Part shown: piece by piece, positions 37,767-47,433 of the stretch | Position numbering within the stretch: the stretch's first letter is position 1 | Layout of the letters: every line of letters begins with the position of its first letter | From: Ophiocordyceps camponoti-saundersi (nom. inval.) | Lineage: Eukaryota > Ascomycota > Sordariomycetes > Hypocreales > Ophiocordycipitaceae | Assembly: GCA_003339415.1 (NCBI GenBank) | Contig: PDHQ01000007.1 | Coordinates: forward strand, 372,001 to 436,000 | Direction: 5' to 3' | DNA: 64,000 nucleotides | Translations under genes and position numbers: made by a program | The notes under the pieces: model-generated | What the model was told of the DNA's origin: nothing | Databases searched by the model: none | Seen by the model: only the letters and a program-made list of their open reading frames with translations

Positions 37767-38839
37767 ATGCAAGCCTTCTCAACCACCCTCATAGCAATGG
37801 GCAGAGCAAGCGCGGCCCCAACACCCCCCGCAAGAGACTGCCCATTGCAAACAGGCCACCGAGTCGAGCTCATCCCCTGGGACGCGGCGGACGGGTCGCA
37901 CGTCAAGAGGCTCGTGGCCCAGAGGGAGGCCTGCACCTGGGCTGAGGACGAGGTCTTTGCCTGGCGGGATCTGATGATGCGGGGGGTCAAGACTATATTC
38001 TGGATTGTCTGTTTTCCCTCCTTTCTCTGTTTCTCTCTCTGTTTCTCTCTCTGTCTCTCTCTCTGTCTCTCTCTGCCTGTTGTCTCTATGTCTTGTTCTG
38101 TCACTGATGTCTTCTCTTCTAGGCCTTGGCGGATGATTCCCCTGTTAGAGACGGTATGCTCAAGACGCACTGTCACGAGTTTCCCAAGGTGAATTCCTTT
38201 CTTTCTCTCCTCCTTCCTTTCTTCTCGTTTCATCAGAAGTTTAGAAGTAAGCAAGAAAAGCATCACCAGTTTCCAAACCCCCATGAAGCCATCACCATCT
38301 TTCCCCCTCCCCTACGACCCTTACTCAACCAACCAACTCCCTTACACTTACACTTACACTTACACTTACTCACCCCCCTTACATCAAACATACGCGTCTC
38401 TCTCTCTCTCTTACACACACCCAAAAAAAGGAGCTCGAGCCCCTCTTCGACACCGCTCCTACAATGGCAGCCAACGCCCGGACCCCCTCGGGCCGAGCCT
38501 TTCACCCCGTCGGCCACGTCGCGCTCGAGGCACTCCCCGATCGAAACGCTCGCTTCGACCTGCCTCGTGCAACCTATTGGGTGAAGTCTCTTTATATATC
38601 GTGGTGAGTCCTTTTTTCCCGCCTTCTTCTTTTCTCTGCGCCCCCCCTTTTCCCTTGTTCCTTTGCTTCATCTCTTTTATCCCCCCCCCTTTTCCCAGCT
38701 ACCCCCTATTCGCAACCCCTATTCCCCCCCCCAAACCTCTCAACAACGGATATCAAAAACCTCCTCTTCCCCCCCCCCCCCCCCCCCCCCCCNNNNNNNN
38801 NNTCCCTCCCCCCTCTGCCCCGGCAGCCCCCGCCCCCCG

Positions 38840-38872
<33 letters not shown>

Positions 38873-38880
38873 CCTCCCAC

Positions 38881-38911
<31 letters not shown>

Positions 38912-39388
38912 TTTGTAGCTCACAAACTAATCAACCAAAAACTCTCCCTCCCCCCCCACGGAATCGCCACCCTGACAAAAAAACCGTGTCATACACGGAA
39001 CCACAAACCACCCCCAAAACCACACACGTACACACATACATACTTGCACACACACACAAAAAACCATAGGCCCCTGCAATTCAGCGGCCTAGGAAGCGCA
39101 GCAATGAACCACCTCGAACAAATCGCCTCCCGCCCACCCTTCGACAGCGAGTACATCGCCCTAGACACCCTCCCCGCAGACTTCCAGCGAAGCGAACAGG
39201 TGCTGTCCATCGCCTTCGACGACCGCGGCGTCTCCCGTCCGCCGGAGATGCGCACCAACGAGGACTGGTTCCGTCGTATGGGGTATCGCGTCATCGGGAG
39301 GGATCAGCGGCTTTACCGTCGCCGAGATCCGCTTTCGGGATGTGAGGTTGCTATGCCGGGCGTTTTCTTCAAGAAGGCTTTGCGGTAG
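37767..39388 (+). CDS. GNAT-like N-acetyltransferase domain protein (intron contains an assembly gap)
   Basis: Four exons (37767-38006, 38123-38188, 38431-38603, 39085-39388) join in phase to 260 residues. I recognise it only as a GNAT-type fungal protein. The sequence TYWVKSLYISCGLGSAAMNHLE looks like the beta4-alpha3 region, where the GxGxA turn holds acetyl-CoA pyrophosphate. IALDTLPADFQ and EDWFRRMGYRVIGRD fit the following strand and the late GNAT helix. The substrate is unknown. The introns are unusually long for this window (116, 242 and 481 bp). The last contains poly-C tracts and ten N (38793-38802), so its true length is not known. The donor of intron 1 (GTCTGT) is non-standard, so the first exon junction is less sure than the C-terminal half. 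Confidence 0.7.
38767..38911. repeat. Poly-C tracts with assembly gap inside an intron
   Basis: C runs at 38767-38792, about 38841-38870 and 38882-38911 surround a ten-N gap (38793-38802). All lie within the last intron of the GNAT-like gene. Proline-rich ORFs here are artefacts of the homopolymer. Confidence 0.85.
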
Positions 39389-40378
39389 AAATCTGCCGCT
39401 TTGTGATGTAGTGGGAACGCCATTTTCGATGATGGAAAGAGGAGGGGATCGTCGTCTTGTTCGGTGACAAAGACGAGGATGAGCCGTGCGTGAAGATAGG
39501 ACCTTGTAAGTTGTCACAGACCAGCCTTCTAGAAAGAAGTGAAGAGAAAAGAAGAAGACCTCCTTACTCACCATTTCCATCTCTTGATTCCCTTTCGTAG
39601 TTGTTGAAGATGGTGTGAAAACCTCTTTGTAACCCGAATCCTTTCCATGATCCTCTTTCGTAGTTGTAGAAGAAAGAGGTGTGATTATCTCTTTGTAACC
39701 GAAATTCCATCCCTCAACCACCCCTGCAATTCTTCAACCAGTGAACCCATAAAGCCATGATTCAACCCCCTCCCCTTTGTCAATAAGGATTCCGTAAAGA
39801 CCATCCCACTCTCTTCGTAAAGGGAAGAAACAAGACCATGACCTCCTTGTTGTCTTCGACCTTTCACACCTCCACGTCCGTGAATCATGAGAAAGAAACC
39901 ATCATCTCATAAGAAGAAACCAGGCGCTTAAAGAAAGAGAAGGCAATAATGGGGATCAAAGAGAAAGAAGAAAAAAAGAACCCTTTTCAAGTGATGAACA
40001 AACGTAGACGCTCGGGTCCGAAAACTCGATGGATTCATTGTCACTGCTTCCAAGAGAAACTTGTACAAAAACCTCGGCCACGAGACTTCTCTGTCGACCT
40101 GTCGATCGATTCACCACCGCATCATTCGTTCACTTTCTCATATCCTGCTTTCGTTTTCCCTGCTTCGTTTCCCGCATCGTCTCTGTTATCAGCAGAGGTA
40201 AACAAGCAGTCGACAACTCACCGCGTTCGTGAACAACATCTCTCGCCCTCGCCGGTTCTTCACCTTTGCAAGACGTCAAAGCCGTTGAACAGACGCCGTG
40301 ATACTACCAGACTCACTGCCCAACTCACACCAAACAACCTTCCCCTAAAGACAGAAACAAAAAAATCCAACGTCCATC
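39389..40378. other. Intergenic region upstream of the large zinc-cluster gene
   Basis: Besides the 63-bp repeat noted separately, this holds GA-rich and then CT-rich DNA and no supportable gene. The 200 bases before 40379 are probably the leader of the 1900-residue ORF. Confidence 0.45.
39592..39717. repeat. 63-bp tandem repeat, two diverged copies
   Basis: The motif CTTTCGTAGTTGT followed by CTCTTTGTAACC occurs twice at exactly 63-base spacing (starting 39592 and 39655). On the minus strand it would read as two copies of a 21-residue unit containing GYKE and SSTTTK. It has no evident gene context. Confidence 0.65.
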
Positions 40379-43300
40379 ATGGCTCCCGGTGGAAAAGGAG
40401 GCAAAGGACCAGCCGCTTCCCACGGCAGAGCCACTAGAGCCAATGCCACCGCCTCGACAACCCAGGTGACCGATCCGCAGGCCGGAACGGCGCCGACCGG
40501 ACGCGAGACCCGCTCGAGACAGGCCTCCGGATCGAAGCAGAACGCACCCGGCACGTCGACGACCACTTCGACCTCCCAGGCGACCCAGCCCTCGGGCAAC
40601 GGACCGTCCAAAGTCTCGTCCAACACCCGTTCCCACTCGAGGCAGCCATCGGACCAGGCCGGCGCGTCCACGGGAGCATCGCAAGCCGGAGCCTCCACCA
40701 CCAACAAGGGAAGCCGAGCCGGATCGTCAACGACTTCATCCTCCCGAACGAGACGGGCGAGGAACGCTCACGTGCCACTCATCCTGCCCGTCCCCGAGCC
40801 CGCGGCTTCGACCGGCCCGACAACCCGATCGGCGTCGACGACGCGACAGACTTCGGACCAACCGCAGCGAGGACAGCTCGAGACCATCGCCGACAAGAGT
40901 CCTGCTCAGCCGCAGCTTTCGGAAAAGGCAAAGGGAAAGAGGAGAGCCGATTACGTTTCGGATTCTGAGCATGGCCCTTCACGGGATAAGAGACGGAGGC
41001 TGCGAGAAGACGACGAGGAAGAAGAAGGGGACGAAGATGCAGAAGGAGAAGACGTTGAAGACGAAGAGATGGATGAAAATGTCGACCCTCAAGTACAGCA
41101 ACGAGCGCCCGCCAAGCCCAGCAGCCAAGTCGTTGGAAAGCGAAAGCGTGGGCCAGAGTTGGCTCAAGGCCAGGGTCAACAGGGCCATGGTCATGGAGGC
41201 CTCGGTCAAGGCCACGGCAACAACATGGCGCCGTACGGCGGCGCACATCCCATGGCCGCCGCAGTCGATCCCTACGGCGGCGTTGCTCAACAGGCCTTTG
41301 TTCCATCAGGCAACGCATTCAATTATCGACCAGGACCTTCGTCGGCTCATCTTCCACCCGCAAGAACTCAGTTTGAAGCCTTTCAAGGAGGATACCAACC
41401 TGGTCTCTTTCCCGGAAGTTATCAACCTCTAGCCTATTCTCAAATAGGAGGTGGCTACATTGCTCCTCATCAGTTGGGGCTTTGGGCTCCATTCGCGCCC
41501 AACCTGTCAGGAGGTAACCAGTTCGCTCATCAGCAGGGAAATCAGAACCAGCCAGGGGCAAACCCGCTCGTTCATCCACAGGGAAACCAGCCCGCTTCTA
41601 ACCAGCCTCGGTCCCAACAGGGAAACCAGCCATCCGGTTCCCAGGCAGCCGCTCAGCAAGGCGCTTCTCAGTCGGGCGGCCAAGCTGCTCCTTCAGGAGG
41701 ATCAGGGGCACCTCCTGCAGGTCGCAAAGGTCCTCCGAAATCCAAAGGAAACGATGGGCCAGGCAGAGGCGGCGACACTGAAGAACCTGAAAACCTCGAC
41801 GACGGCTCGCCGATTTCGAAGAAGAGGAAGCGCAACAAGCGAGTATGCGAGTTCTGCAAGAGCGCAGAGGCGGCGCGCAAGCAGGACCCGAATCTGCCTG
41901 TTCTGCCGCCCTGCGACTGGATTGAAAACGACAAGTTCAGCCGGGAGTGCACCAACTGTGCCAACCACAGGTTCGACAACCCCGGCTCCGAACACGAGTG
42001 CAAGATCTCGAGGAAGCAGCAAAAGGACATCTGGAGGCGCTATGCCGACGGCCACCCGAAGGAATACAACCCACACAAATGCGATAGATGTGAAGCCGGA
42101 GGAGTCGGCGGCTATTGTGACGCCGATCCTTATCTGGGCCTCGCCTGTAGCGGTTGCTCCACGGCCAAGAACCAAGTGGAATGCAAGGTCGGAGGCAAGG
42201 TGATGGGTCGTCGACCCAACCCACGACAGGGCGTCGAGCGGTGGTTCCGCCGCCAGTGCGAGGGCTGCAATAACCCCAAAGCTCGCAAGCACGGCGTCGG
42301 CTGCAGCTGGCTCAAGGACCGGAAGAGCTGGAAGGAGCCTTGCACGGACTGTGCGTCAAAGGGCAGAGCCTGCATCGATTCCGGCTACGTCGTCGGTCAG
42401 ATACCGCCACCGACGATCCCGACCAAGTGGACAGTTTCCCACCAGCTTGGCGGCGCCTGGGCCGAGATTCGTGGCAGCACGCCCTGGAGAAGTGGTTGCA
42501 AGGAGTGTGTGATCAACGGAAACCATTGCCGGGCCCTGACTGACACGGCTGAATTCTCCTGCAACCGGTGTCAACAGCTGGGCATCGACTGCATCGACAA
42601 CAGCAGTGGCAACATTCTGCGGCCGCAGTTTGACCTTAGTCGTGTCGGCATCGGCATCTTCTTGCCCTTCTTCGCCTGTGCTCGTTGTCGAGAGTTGAAG
42701 CGAAACTGCGACCATCAACGGCCGTGCGACTCTTGCTATCACCGAGGTGAACAGCATCTTTGTGACGATCCCAATGACAGCCAGAAAAAGGGCAGCTGCT
42801 TCAAGAACCGACTGGAGCCGCAACCCGGCCCTCTTTACTATCTGGCTCTCGGATACGGTGCCAACGGCGTCGACGACGTCAAGGACGGTTCCAAAATTGA
42901 GCACTGGATCGGTGCTCCGTTTGCCATCTATCAGATGGCCGGCAAGGTGGGTGAGACCAACGACACTGGAAAGATGGCCATCGTGTCGCTGGCTGTGAAG
43001 GTGCGAAACAATTTGAACCCGATGCAAGCCCCTCCTCACGGGGGCATCGGCGGGAGGCTCGCCGGACGGCGGCCGAGCAGCTTGACCGTTGCCGAGCTGG
43101 TGTATATGCTCCGGGAAATGTGGGTCGCCATTTATCCGATGCAAAATGATTCCCGTTACTTGGCAATGAAGAATGAAGCCTTTCAATTGCGAAGAGACGC
43201 CATTAAGAAGGAGGGTGATGACGATGGCGACGATGATAACAACGACAACGCCGATGACAATGACCCTGGTGTCGGACCATCAACGGCTCCGGCTGCGTCC

Positions 43301-46081
43301 GCCACAGCAGGCAGAGGCAGAGGCAGAGGCAGAGGCGCGAGCGTACGAAGCAGAGGTGCAAGCAGAGGAAGAGCAAGAGGCGGAAGCTTCAGGGCAACGT
43401 CGTCTGCTCCGGGTGAACACCAGCCACATCAGCCACACCAGCCATCGACGCAGCCGCCACAGGTGCGGCAGCCGTTCGCCGAGCAGCCCCAAGCTCTCGG
43501 TCTGGATGAGGCGTTTGCAAACACAGATCCAAACGATGACGGACAGGTTCCGGATCTCATCCCGCCCCTGGGAGAGCAAGATATCCAGAACCAGCTTCAG
43601 CAGGGAAACAACAATGCTGATAACAATCTCCTGCAGGACTTTAACCAGCCGCCCCCTCTGGGTCAGGGCTTCACGCAGACAGGACAGCAGAACCAGGGCT
43701 TCCAGCCGCAGGCCTCCGGACATGAAGGCTTCCTACAGACGAACCCTGGTAACCAAGGCTTCTCGCCTCCGGGGCTCGGTAATCTGGGCTTCCAGCCGCT
43801 AGGCAATGGATATCAAGGCCTTGGGCAGCCGTTCCCTCCCTACCAAGGCTTGCAACAACCGTTCGGTCCATATCAGGGCCTTCCACAATTCATCTCTCCG
43901 AACCATAGCTTCGGGGGACCAAATCCTCTACTTCAGGGCTTCCAGCAGCCGTTCCCCCAATACCAGAACTTTGCATTCCCGCGATTTCAGCCTTTCCCGC
44001 AGCAGCCCCTCACGTCGAGCCAGGACCTGGGTCAGCCGCCGCGTGTGATCCGATACCTTCAATACGACCCGTCGACACGCAAGGGCATGCTGCAACAGCT
44101 CTCATTCGCGGCCATTCTGGCCATCTCCGGCGACGAGCGGGTAGGGCCCCTAATCGAGCCTCATGTATTGGATTTTGCACGGACCATCGACAGGCTTAAC
44201 GATGAAGCGTCCGCGCATAACTCCCCGTCCACGCATCCTCCTCCTCCTCCTCCGCCTCCGCCCCCCTTCAGTGGTGGCGCCGGTAATGGAGAAAGTAGCA
44301 GGCCTCCGGGTGGTAGCGGGCCTCCGGGTGGTGCAGGTGGTGGGCCCTCGGGCGGTGGCAACGGCGGAGGTCGCGGGCCTCCTCCCCCTCCCCCTCCCCC
44401 TCCCCCTCCCCCTCCGCAAAACAACCCTCACGATGACGACGACGACGACGATGATGACGACGACGATGACGATGATGAAGACGACTACGAGGTTGGCGGC
44501 GACAACGTTCGTCGGGGGCCTTCTCGTGAGCCCAACCGACAGCGAGACGCCCCTCAGAATCGTCCACAGGATCAGGGAGCATCAAGCCACAACACCAGCC
44601 GTGCGACCCGCAGCTCCGACTTCAAACGCTGGACGGGAGTAGGCGACAACAATACCAAAGACCTCCTGAACCTAGCAGATGAGGAACGCGCCCTCGCCCT
44701 AGACCGACAATACGAAGACTTGCGATCGGACGGACCGACACACATCTACGAGGATCCCGCAGACGTGCCAGTGGGGGAAGTGGGGGATGAGAACGCCGGC
44801 GCGGACGAGGTAGAGAATCGGCCCCCCCCTAATCGTCCTCCTCTCCCAATCGACCCAGCCTTGCAAGCGATGGGTTCTCATTCTCAGCTCGCAGCGCCGA
44901 TAGTGATGCAGAGCTCGGCCGTCATGGCAGCCTCGCAGCGTCTAGGCATGGCCCTCGCCGGCCCCGTCCCCATCACGAGCAGCCACCGCGCTCCCTTGGG
45001 CACCATCCAACGCCACGGCGCATCGCCCAGCACAAACGTCTGCTCCAACCGCTCCTCGATCGAGTCGGTACGATGGCTAATCTCCCGACCCAACATCCTG
45101 GTGTCGCAGCACTGGGAAGAAGTCGCCGCAGCTGCCGAGAGGCCGGCACCGTCCGCGACCCGACTCTTCAACATCGTCAACGGCGTCGAGGGACCGTCAC
45201 AGCTCCCCGATCCCGCAGCAGGCGCGGCGCCAGTCCAAGATGAGCTCCAACGGATCCCCATCACCCCTGACAAAGAAGACGACGCCCCCGAATGCCACCC
45301 CATCGTCTGCAGTGATCCCTCAAACGACGAAAACAACCCCGGGAACTCCAACTGCGGCCTGGCCCTCCCACCAGGCCAAGGCTGCGTGTCCCTCGACCAC
45401 AGAGGCAACAGCTCCGTCCACGGCTCCGGCGTATGCGACGCCTGCTGCCAAGAAAGCGTCGACATCCTGTACGACGCGAGCGAAGAGCCCATCGCCCCCT
45501 CGGAGATCAAAGCCATGCGCGCCTATTTCTGCACCAGCTGCTCCGCCTCCCTCTCCAACCTGACGGAGGAGACGGCCGGCCAGCTAGTCAAGATGGGCGC
45601 ACGCGAGATCTACGGAGCAGACTTCAAGAACGACTCTCACAGCAAAGCCGTCGTCCACCGCCACAACGTCTCGACCCACTCCGTGTCCCTGCCCGCCACG
45701 GGCTGCAGCTGCGGCACCAAGATATTCAGCCACCGCCTCTGCCGCCACCACCGGCTCTCGTACGCGGCCAAGGCGATGAAGCAGGTCCGCAAGATGCGCG
45801 CCTGGCGCTCCGCCGCCTTCCGCGGCTCCGACCCCTGCCCCGGCTGCCTCCTCGCCAAGCCGGCTTCCGAGGCAGGCCTCTCATCCTCGCTCAGGAGGGG
45901 CCACAAGCCCGTCGCCTGGATGTGCATGCAGTGCAACGCCGCCGTCCTCAACCAGCCCGATCGGGCCCTCGTGGCGGGCTTCGAGGACTGGTGCCCTGAC
46001 GGGATGTCTATGCAGTGGCTGTCGCAGGCTGCGGATATATCCGACGCGATGGTGGACATTTATGAGGATCCAATCCCATAG
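40379..46081 (+). CDS. Large uncharacterised protein with five tandem six-Cys zinc-cluster-like modules (1900 aa)
   Basis: A single open frame of 1900 residues; I do not recognise the whole protein. Order of parts: Ser/Thr/Gln-rich start (1-180); acidic tract (about 215-236) beside KRRR and GKRKRG basic motifs that look like nuclear signals; Asn/Gln-rich segment (about 375-440); KKRKRNKR just before the first cysteine. Then come five modules each of order C-x2-C-xn-C-xn-C-x2-C-xn-C, starting at C490, C568, C627, C707 and C767. The fifth (CARCRELKRNC-x5-CDSC-x8-C) is a classical Zn2Cys6 cluster; the fourth has Zn2Cys6 spacing without the usual basic loop. Further on: RG-rich segment (about 977-1005), Gln/Phe/Gly-rich repeats (1097-1210), polyproline (1287-1296 and about 1335-1348), 16 Asp (1352-1367) and a Cys/His-rich C-terminus (1658-1880). 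A nuclear DNA- or RNA-binding role is inference. In-frame introns cannot be excluded. Confidence 0.8.
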   Translation: MAPGGKGGKGPAASHGRATRANATASTTQVTDPQAGTAPTGRETRSRQASGSKQNAPGTSTTTSTSQATQPSGNGPSKVSSNTRSHSRQPSDQAGASTGASQAGASTTNKGSRAGSSTTSSSRTRRARNAHVPLILPVPEPAASTGPTTRSASTTRQTSDQPQRGQLETIADKSPAQPQLSEKAKGKRRADYVSDSEHGPSRDKRRRLREDDEEEEGDEDAEGEDVEDEEMDENVDPQVQQRAPAKPSSQVVGKRKRGPELAQGQGQQGHGHGGLGQGHGNNMAPYGGAHPMAAAVDPYGGVAQQAFVPSGNAFNYRPGPSSAHLPPARTQFEAFQGGYQPGLFPGSYQPLAYSQIGGGYIAPHQLGLWAPFAPNLSGGNQFAHQQGNQNQPGANPLVHPQGNQPASNQPRSQQGNQPSGSQAAAQQGASQSGGQAAPSGGSGAPPAGRKGPPKSKGNDGPGRGGDTEEPENLDDGSPISKKRKRNKRVCEFCKSAEAARKQDPNLPVLPPCDWIENDKFSRECTNCANHRFDNPGSEHECKISRKQQKDIWRRYADGHPKEYNPHKCDRCEAGGVGGYCDADPYLGLACSGCSTAKNQVECKVGGKVMGRRPNPRQGVERWFRRQCEGCNNPKARKHGVGCSWLKDRKSWKEPCTDCASKGRACIDSGYVVGQIPPPTIPTKWTVSHQLGGAWAEIRGSTPWRSGCKECVINGNHCRALTDTAEFSCNRCQQLGIDCIDNSSGNILRPQFDLSRVGIGIFLPFFACARCRELKRNCDHQRPCDSCYHRGEQHLCDDPNDSQKKGSCFKNRLEPQPGPLYYLALGYGANGVDDVKDGSKIEHWIGAPFAIYQMAGKVGETNDTGKMAIVSLAVKVRNNLNPMQAPPHGGIGGRLAGRRPSSLTVAELVYMLREMWVAIYPMQNDSRYLAMKNEAFQLRRDAIKKEGDDDGDDDNNDNADDNDPGVGPSTAPAASATAGRGRGRGRGASVRSRGASRGRARGGSFRATSSAPGEHQPHQPHQPSTQPPQVRQPFAEQPQALGLDEAFANTDPNDDGQVPDLIPPLGEQDIQNQLQQGNNNADNNLLQDFNQPPPLGQGFTQTGQQNQGFQPQASGHEGFLQTNPGNQGFSPPGLGNLGFQPLGNGYQGLGQPFPPYQGLQQPFGPYQGLPQFISPNHSFGGPNPLLQGFQQPFPQYQNFAFPRFQPFPQQPLTSSQDLGQPPRVIRYLQYDPSTRKGMLQQLSFAAILAISGDERVGPLIEPHVLDFARTIDRLNDEASAHNSPSTHPPPPPPPPPPFSGGAGNGESSRPPGGSGPPGGAGGGPSGGGNGGGRGPPPPPPPPPPPPPQNNPHDDDDDDDDDDDDDDDEDDYEVGGDNVRRGPSREPNRQRDAPQNRPQDQGASSHNTSRATRSSDFKRWTGVGDNNTKDLLNLADEERALALDRQYEDLRSDGPTHIYEDPADVPVGEVGDENAGADEVENRPPPNRPPLPIDPALQAMGSHSQLAAPIVMQSSAVMAASQRLGMALAGPVPITSSHRAPLGTIQRHGASPSTNVCSNRSSIESVRWLISRPNILVSQHWEEVAAAAERPAPSATRLFNIVNGVEGPSQLPDPAAGAAPVQDELQRIPITPDKEDDAPECHPIVCSDPSNDENNPGNSNCGLALPPGQGCVSLDHRGNSSVHGSGVCDACCQESVDILYDASEEPIAPSEIKAMRAYFCTSCSASLSNLTEETAGQLVKMGAREIYGADFKNDSHSKAVVHRHNVSTHSVSLPATGCSCGTKIFSHRLCRHHRLSYAAKAMKQVRKMRAWRSAAFRGSDPCPGCLLAKPASEAGLSSSLRRGHKPVAWMCMQCNAAVLNQPDRALVAGFEDWCPDGMSMQWLSQAADISDAMVDIYEDPIP

Positions 46082-46344
46082 TTGCTGCTGATGATGATTC
46101 CGTCGATTTTCTTTTTCTCTTTCGAGGGGTTCGTGTCTTTTCTTCTTTCCTTTCTGTCTGTCTCTGTTTTCTCCCGTTTTATCAGCTCGCTTGTTTCGTT
46201 CTTATCTGTTCGCTTGTATCCTGTCATGTTAGTGGCGTGTGTCGTTTCGTTTTCACGACAGATGAAGCGTCGTCTTCCAGAGCTGGCCTCGGTCGACGTG
46301 ACTCAGTCTGTTTGCGACGCATGAGTAAATTTCGGTAATGATGA

Positions 46345-46740
46345 AGTAAGATAGATGGTGTTCGTTTCCTTGTCGAGTCAGTTAGAATAGACGGTGTTGT
46401 TTCCTTCACATGTTTGTTTACCAGAATAGACGGTGCTCTTTTCCCCTCATATCGAGTCACTTAGATTGAAGTTAGAACAGACGGTGCTGTTTCCTTCACA
46501 TGTTTGTTTACCAGAATAGAGCTGTTTTCTTCTTCGCATATTTGTACACCAGAATATCCGTTCAAGGTGATCTTTTCCCTACATCGTGTCAGTTAGTATC
46601 CGTACAAGGTGTTCTTGTTTCCTGTCTCGAGTCAGTTGGAAGAGACGTTGCTGTTTCCATCTTCACCTGGTTTGTTCATCAGAAATGGACGTTGTCATGT
46701 TGTTTTTTTCCCCTACGTCGTTATTTAGCAGACTAGATAG
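46345..46740. repeat. Degenerate minisatellite downstream of the zinc-cluster gene
   Basis: Units related to GAGTCAGTTAGAATAGACGG recur about every 40-90 bases. The clearest pair is 46381-46430 and 46471-46520: 50 bases, 90 apart, differing only by two C/T changes. Elsewhere the units are more diverged. On the minus strand the copies read as repeated PSIL peptides, but no start, length or domain supports coding. Confidence 0.65.
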
Positions 46741-47433
46741 ACAGTCATGTCGTCCTTGTTTGTTTTCTCTCGATTGCGCTCGTCATTCAACTGCTGCTTG
46801 CTTGCTTGCTTGCTAGGTAGGTTGCCATCAACTTCTTCCTTTCGCTAATCCTCGTTCAACCGCTCTTCTTCGAACCCCCAAACCCCTCGCCTCTCACGGG
46901 GGAAAAGGGGGGGGGGGGGGGGGGGAGAAGGGGGAGAGGGTCCTCTCTCACGGGTGGTAAAGCACAAACTGGGCATTACAGTTATGAAATAGCGCCATCT
47001 AACGCACGTTGGCTTGAAGCGCTCCCGAGACCTGCCTCATCTCCCCGCCGCCCTCTGTCGCCGTCTCTGTCGCCGACTCTCTTTCACGCCGCCTCTCTGT
47101 CTTCGTCCCCCTCTCTCCGTCTCCCTGCCTCCCACCTCTCCTCTCGTCACACGTCCCTCCCATGCAGACAAGGCCGTCGCGTCGTCCGATGCATGGAAAT
47201 AAAGCGCTGCTGTGTTATTATTTTGTCCCGTCCACCTCGGCCGTTGCAGAACAGAAAAGAAAAACCTGTAGCCCCAAACATCGTCAAAGTTTGCCCTTTT
47301 TTTGGTTCCCTGCTTTCCCTTCTTCCCCTTTCGGACACTCCACTTCGGCGACGAATAGAACAGAGTTATCTTCTTTCTTCTTGTTTTTAATCCCCTTTCC
47401 CCATGTCCTTTGTCGTGTCGAGGCCGGTTCGAT
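46741..47433. other. Spacer with poly-G tract upstream of the RAS1 3' end
   Basis: This contains a 19-base G run at 46907-46925 and a pyrimidine-rich zone (47,030-47,160). It is the convergent 3' space between the zinc-cluster gene and RAS1. No gene is seen. Confidence 0.5.

Noticed and set aside
44161..44642. Overlapping ORFs in other frames at the polyproline/poly-Asp region
   Set aside because: They are frame shadows of the repeat-rich part of the 1900-residue ORF.
40379..46081. Idea that the 1900-residue ORF is a transposon or polymerase gene
   Set aside because: No reverse transcriptase, integrase, transposase or helicase motifs, and no terminal repeats were seen at its borders.
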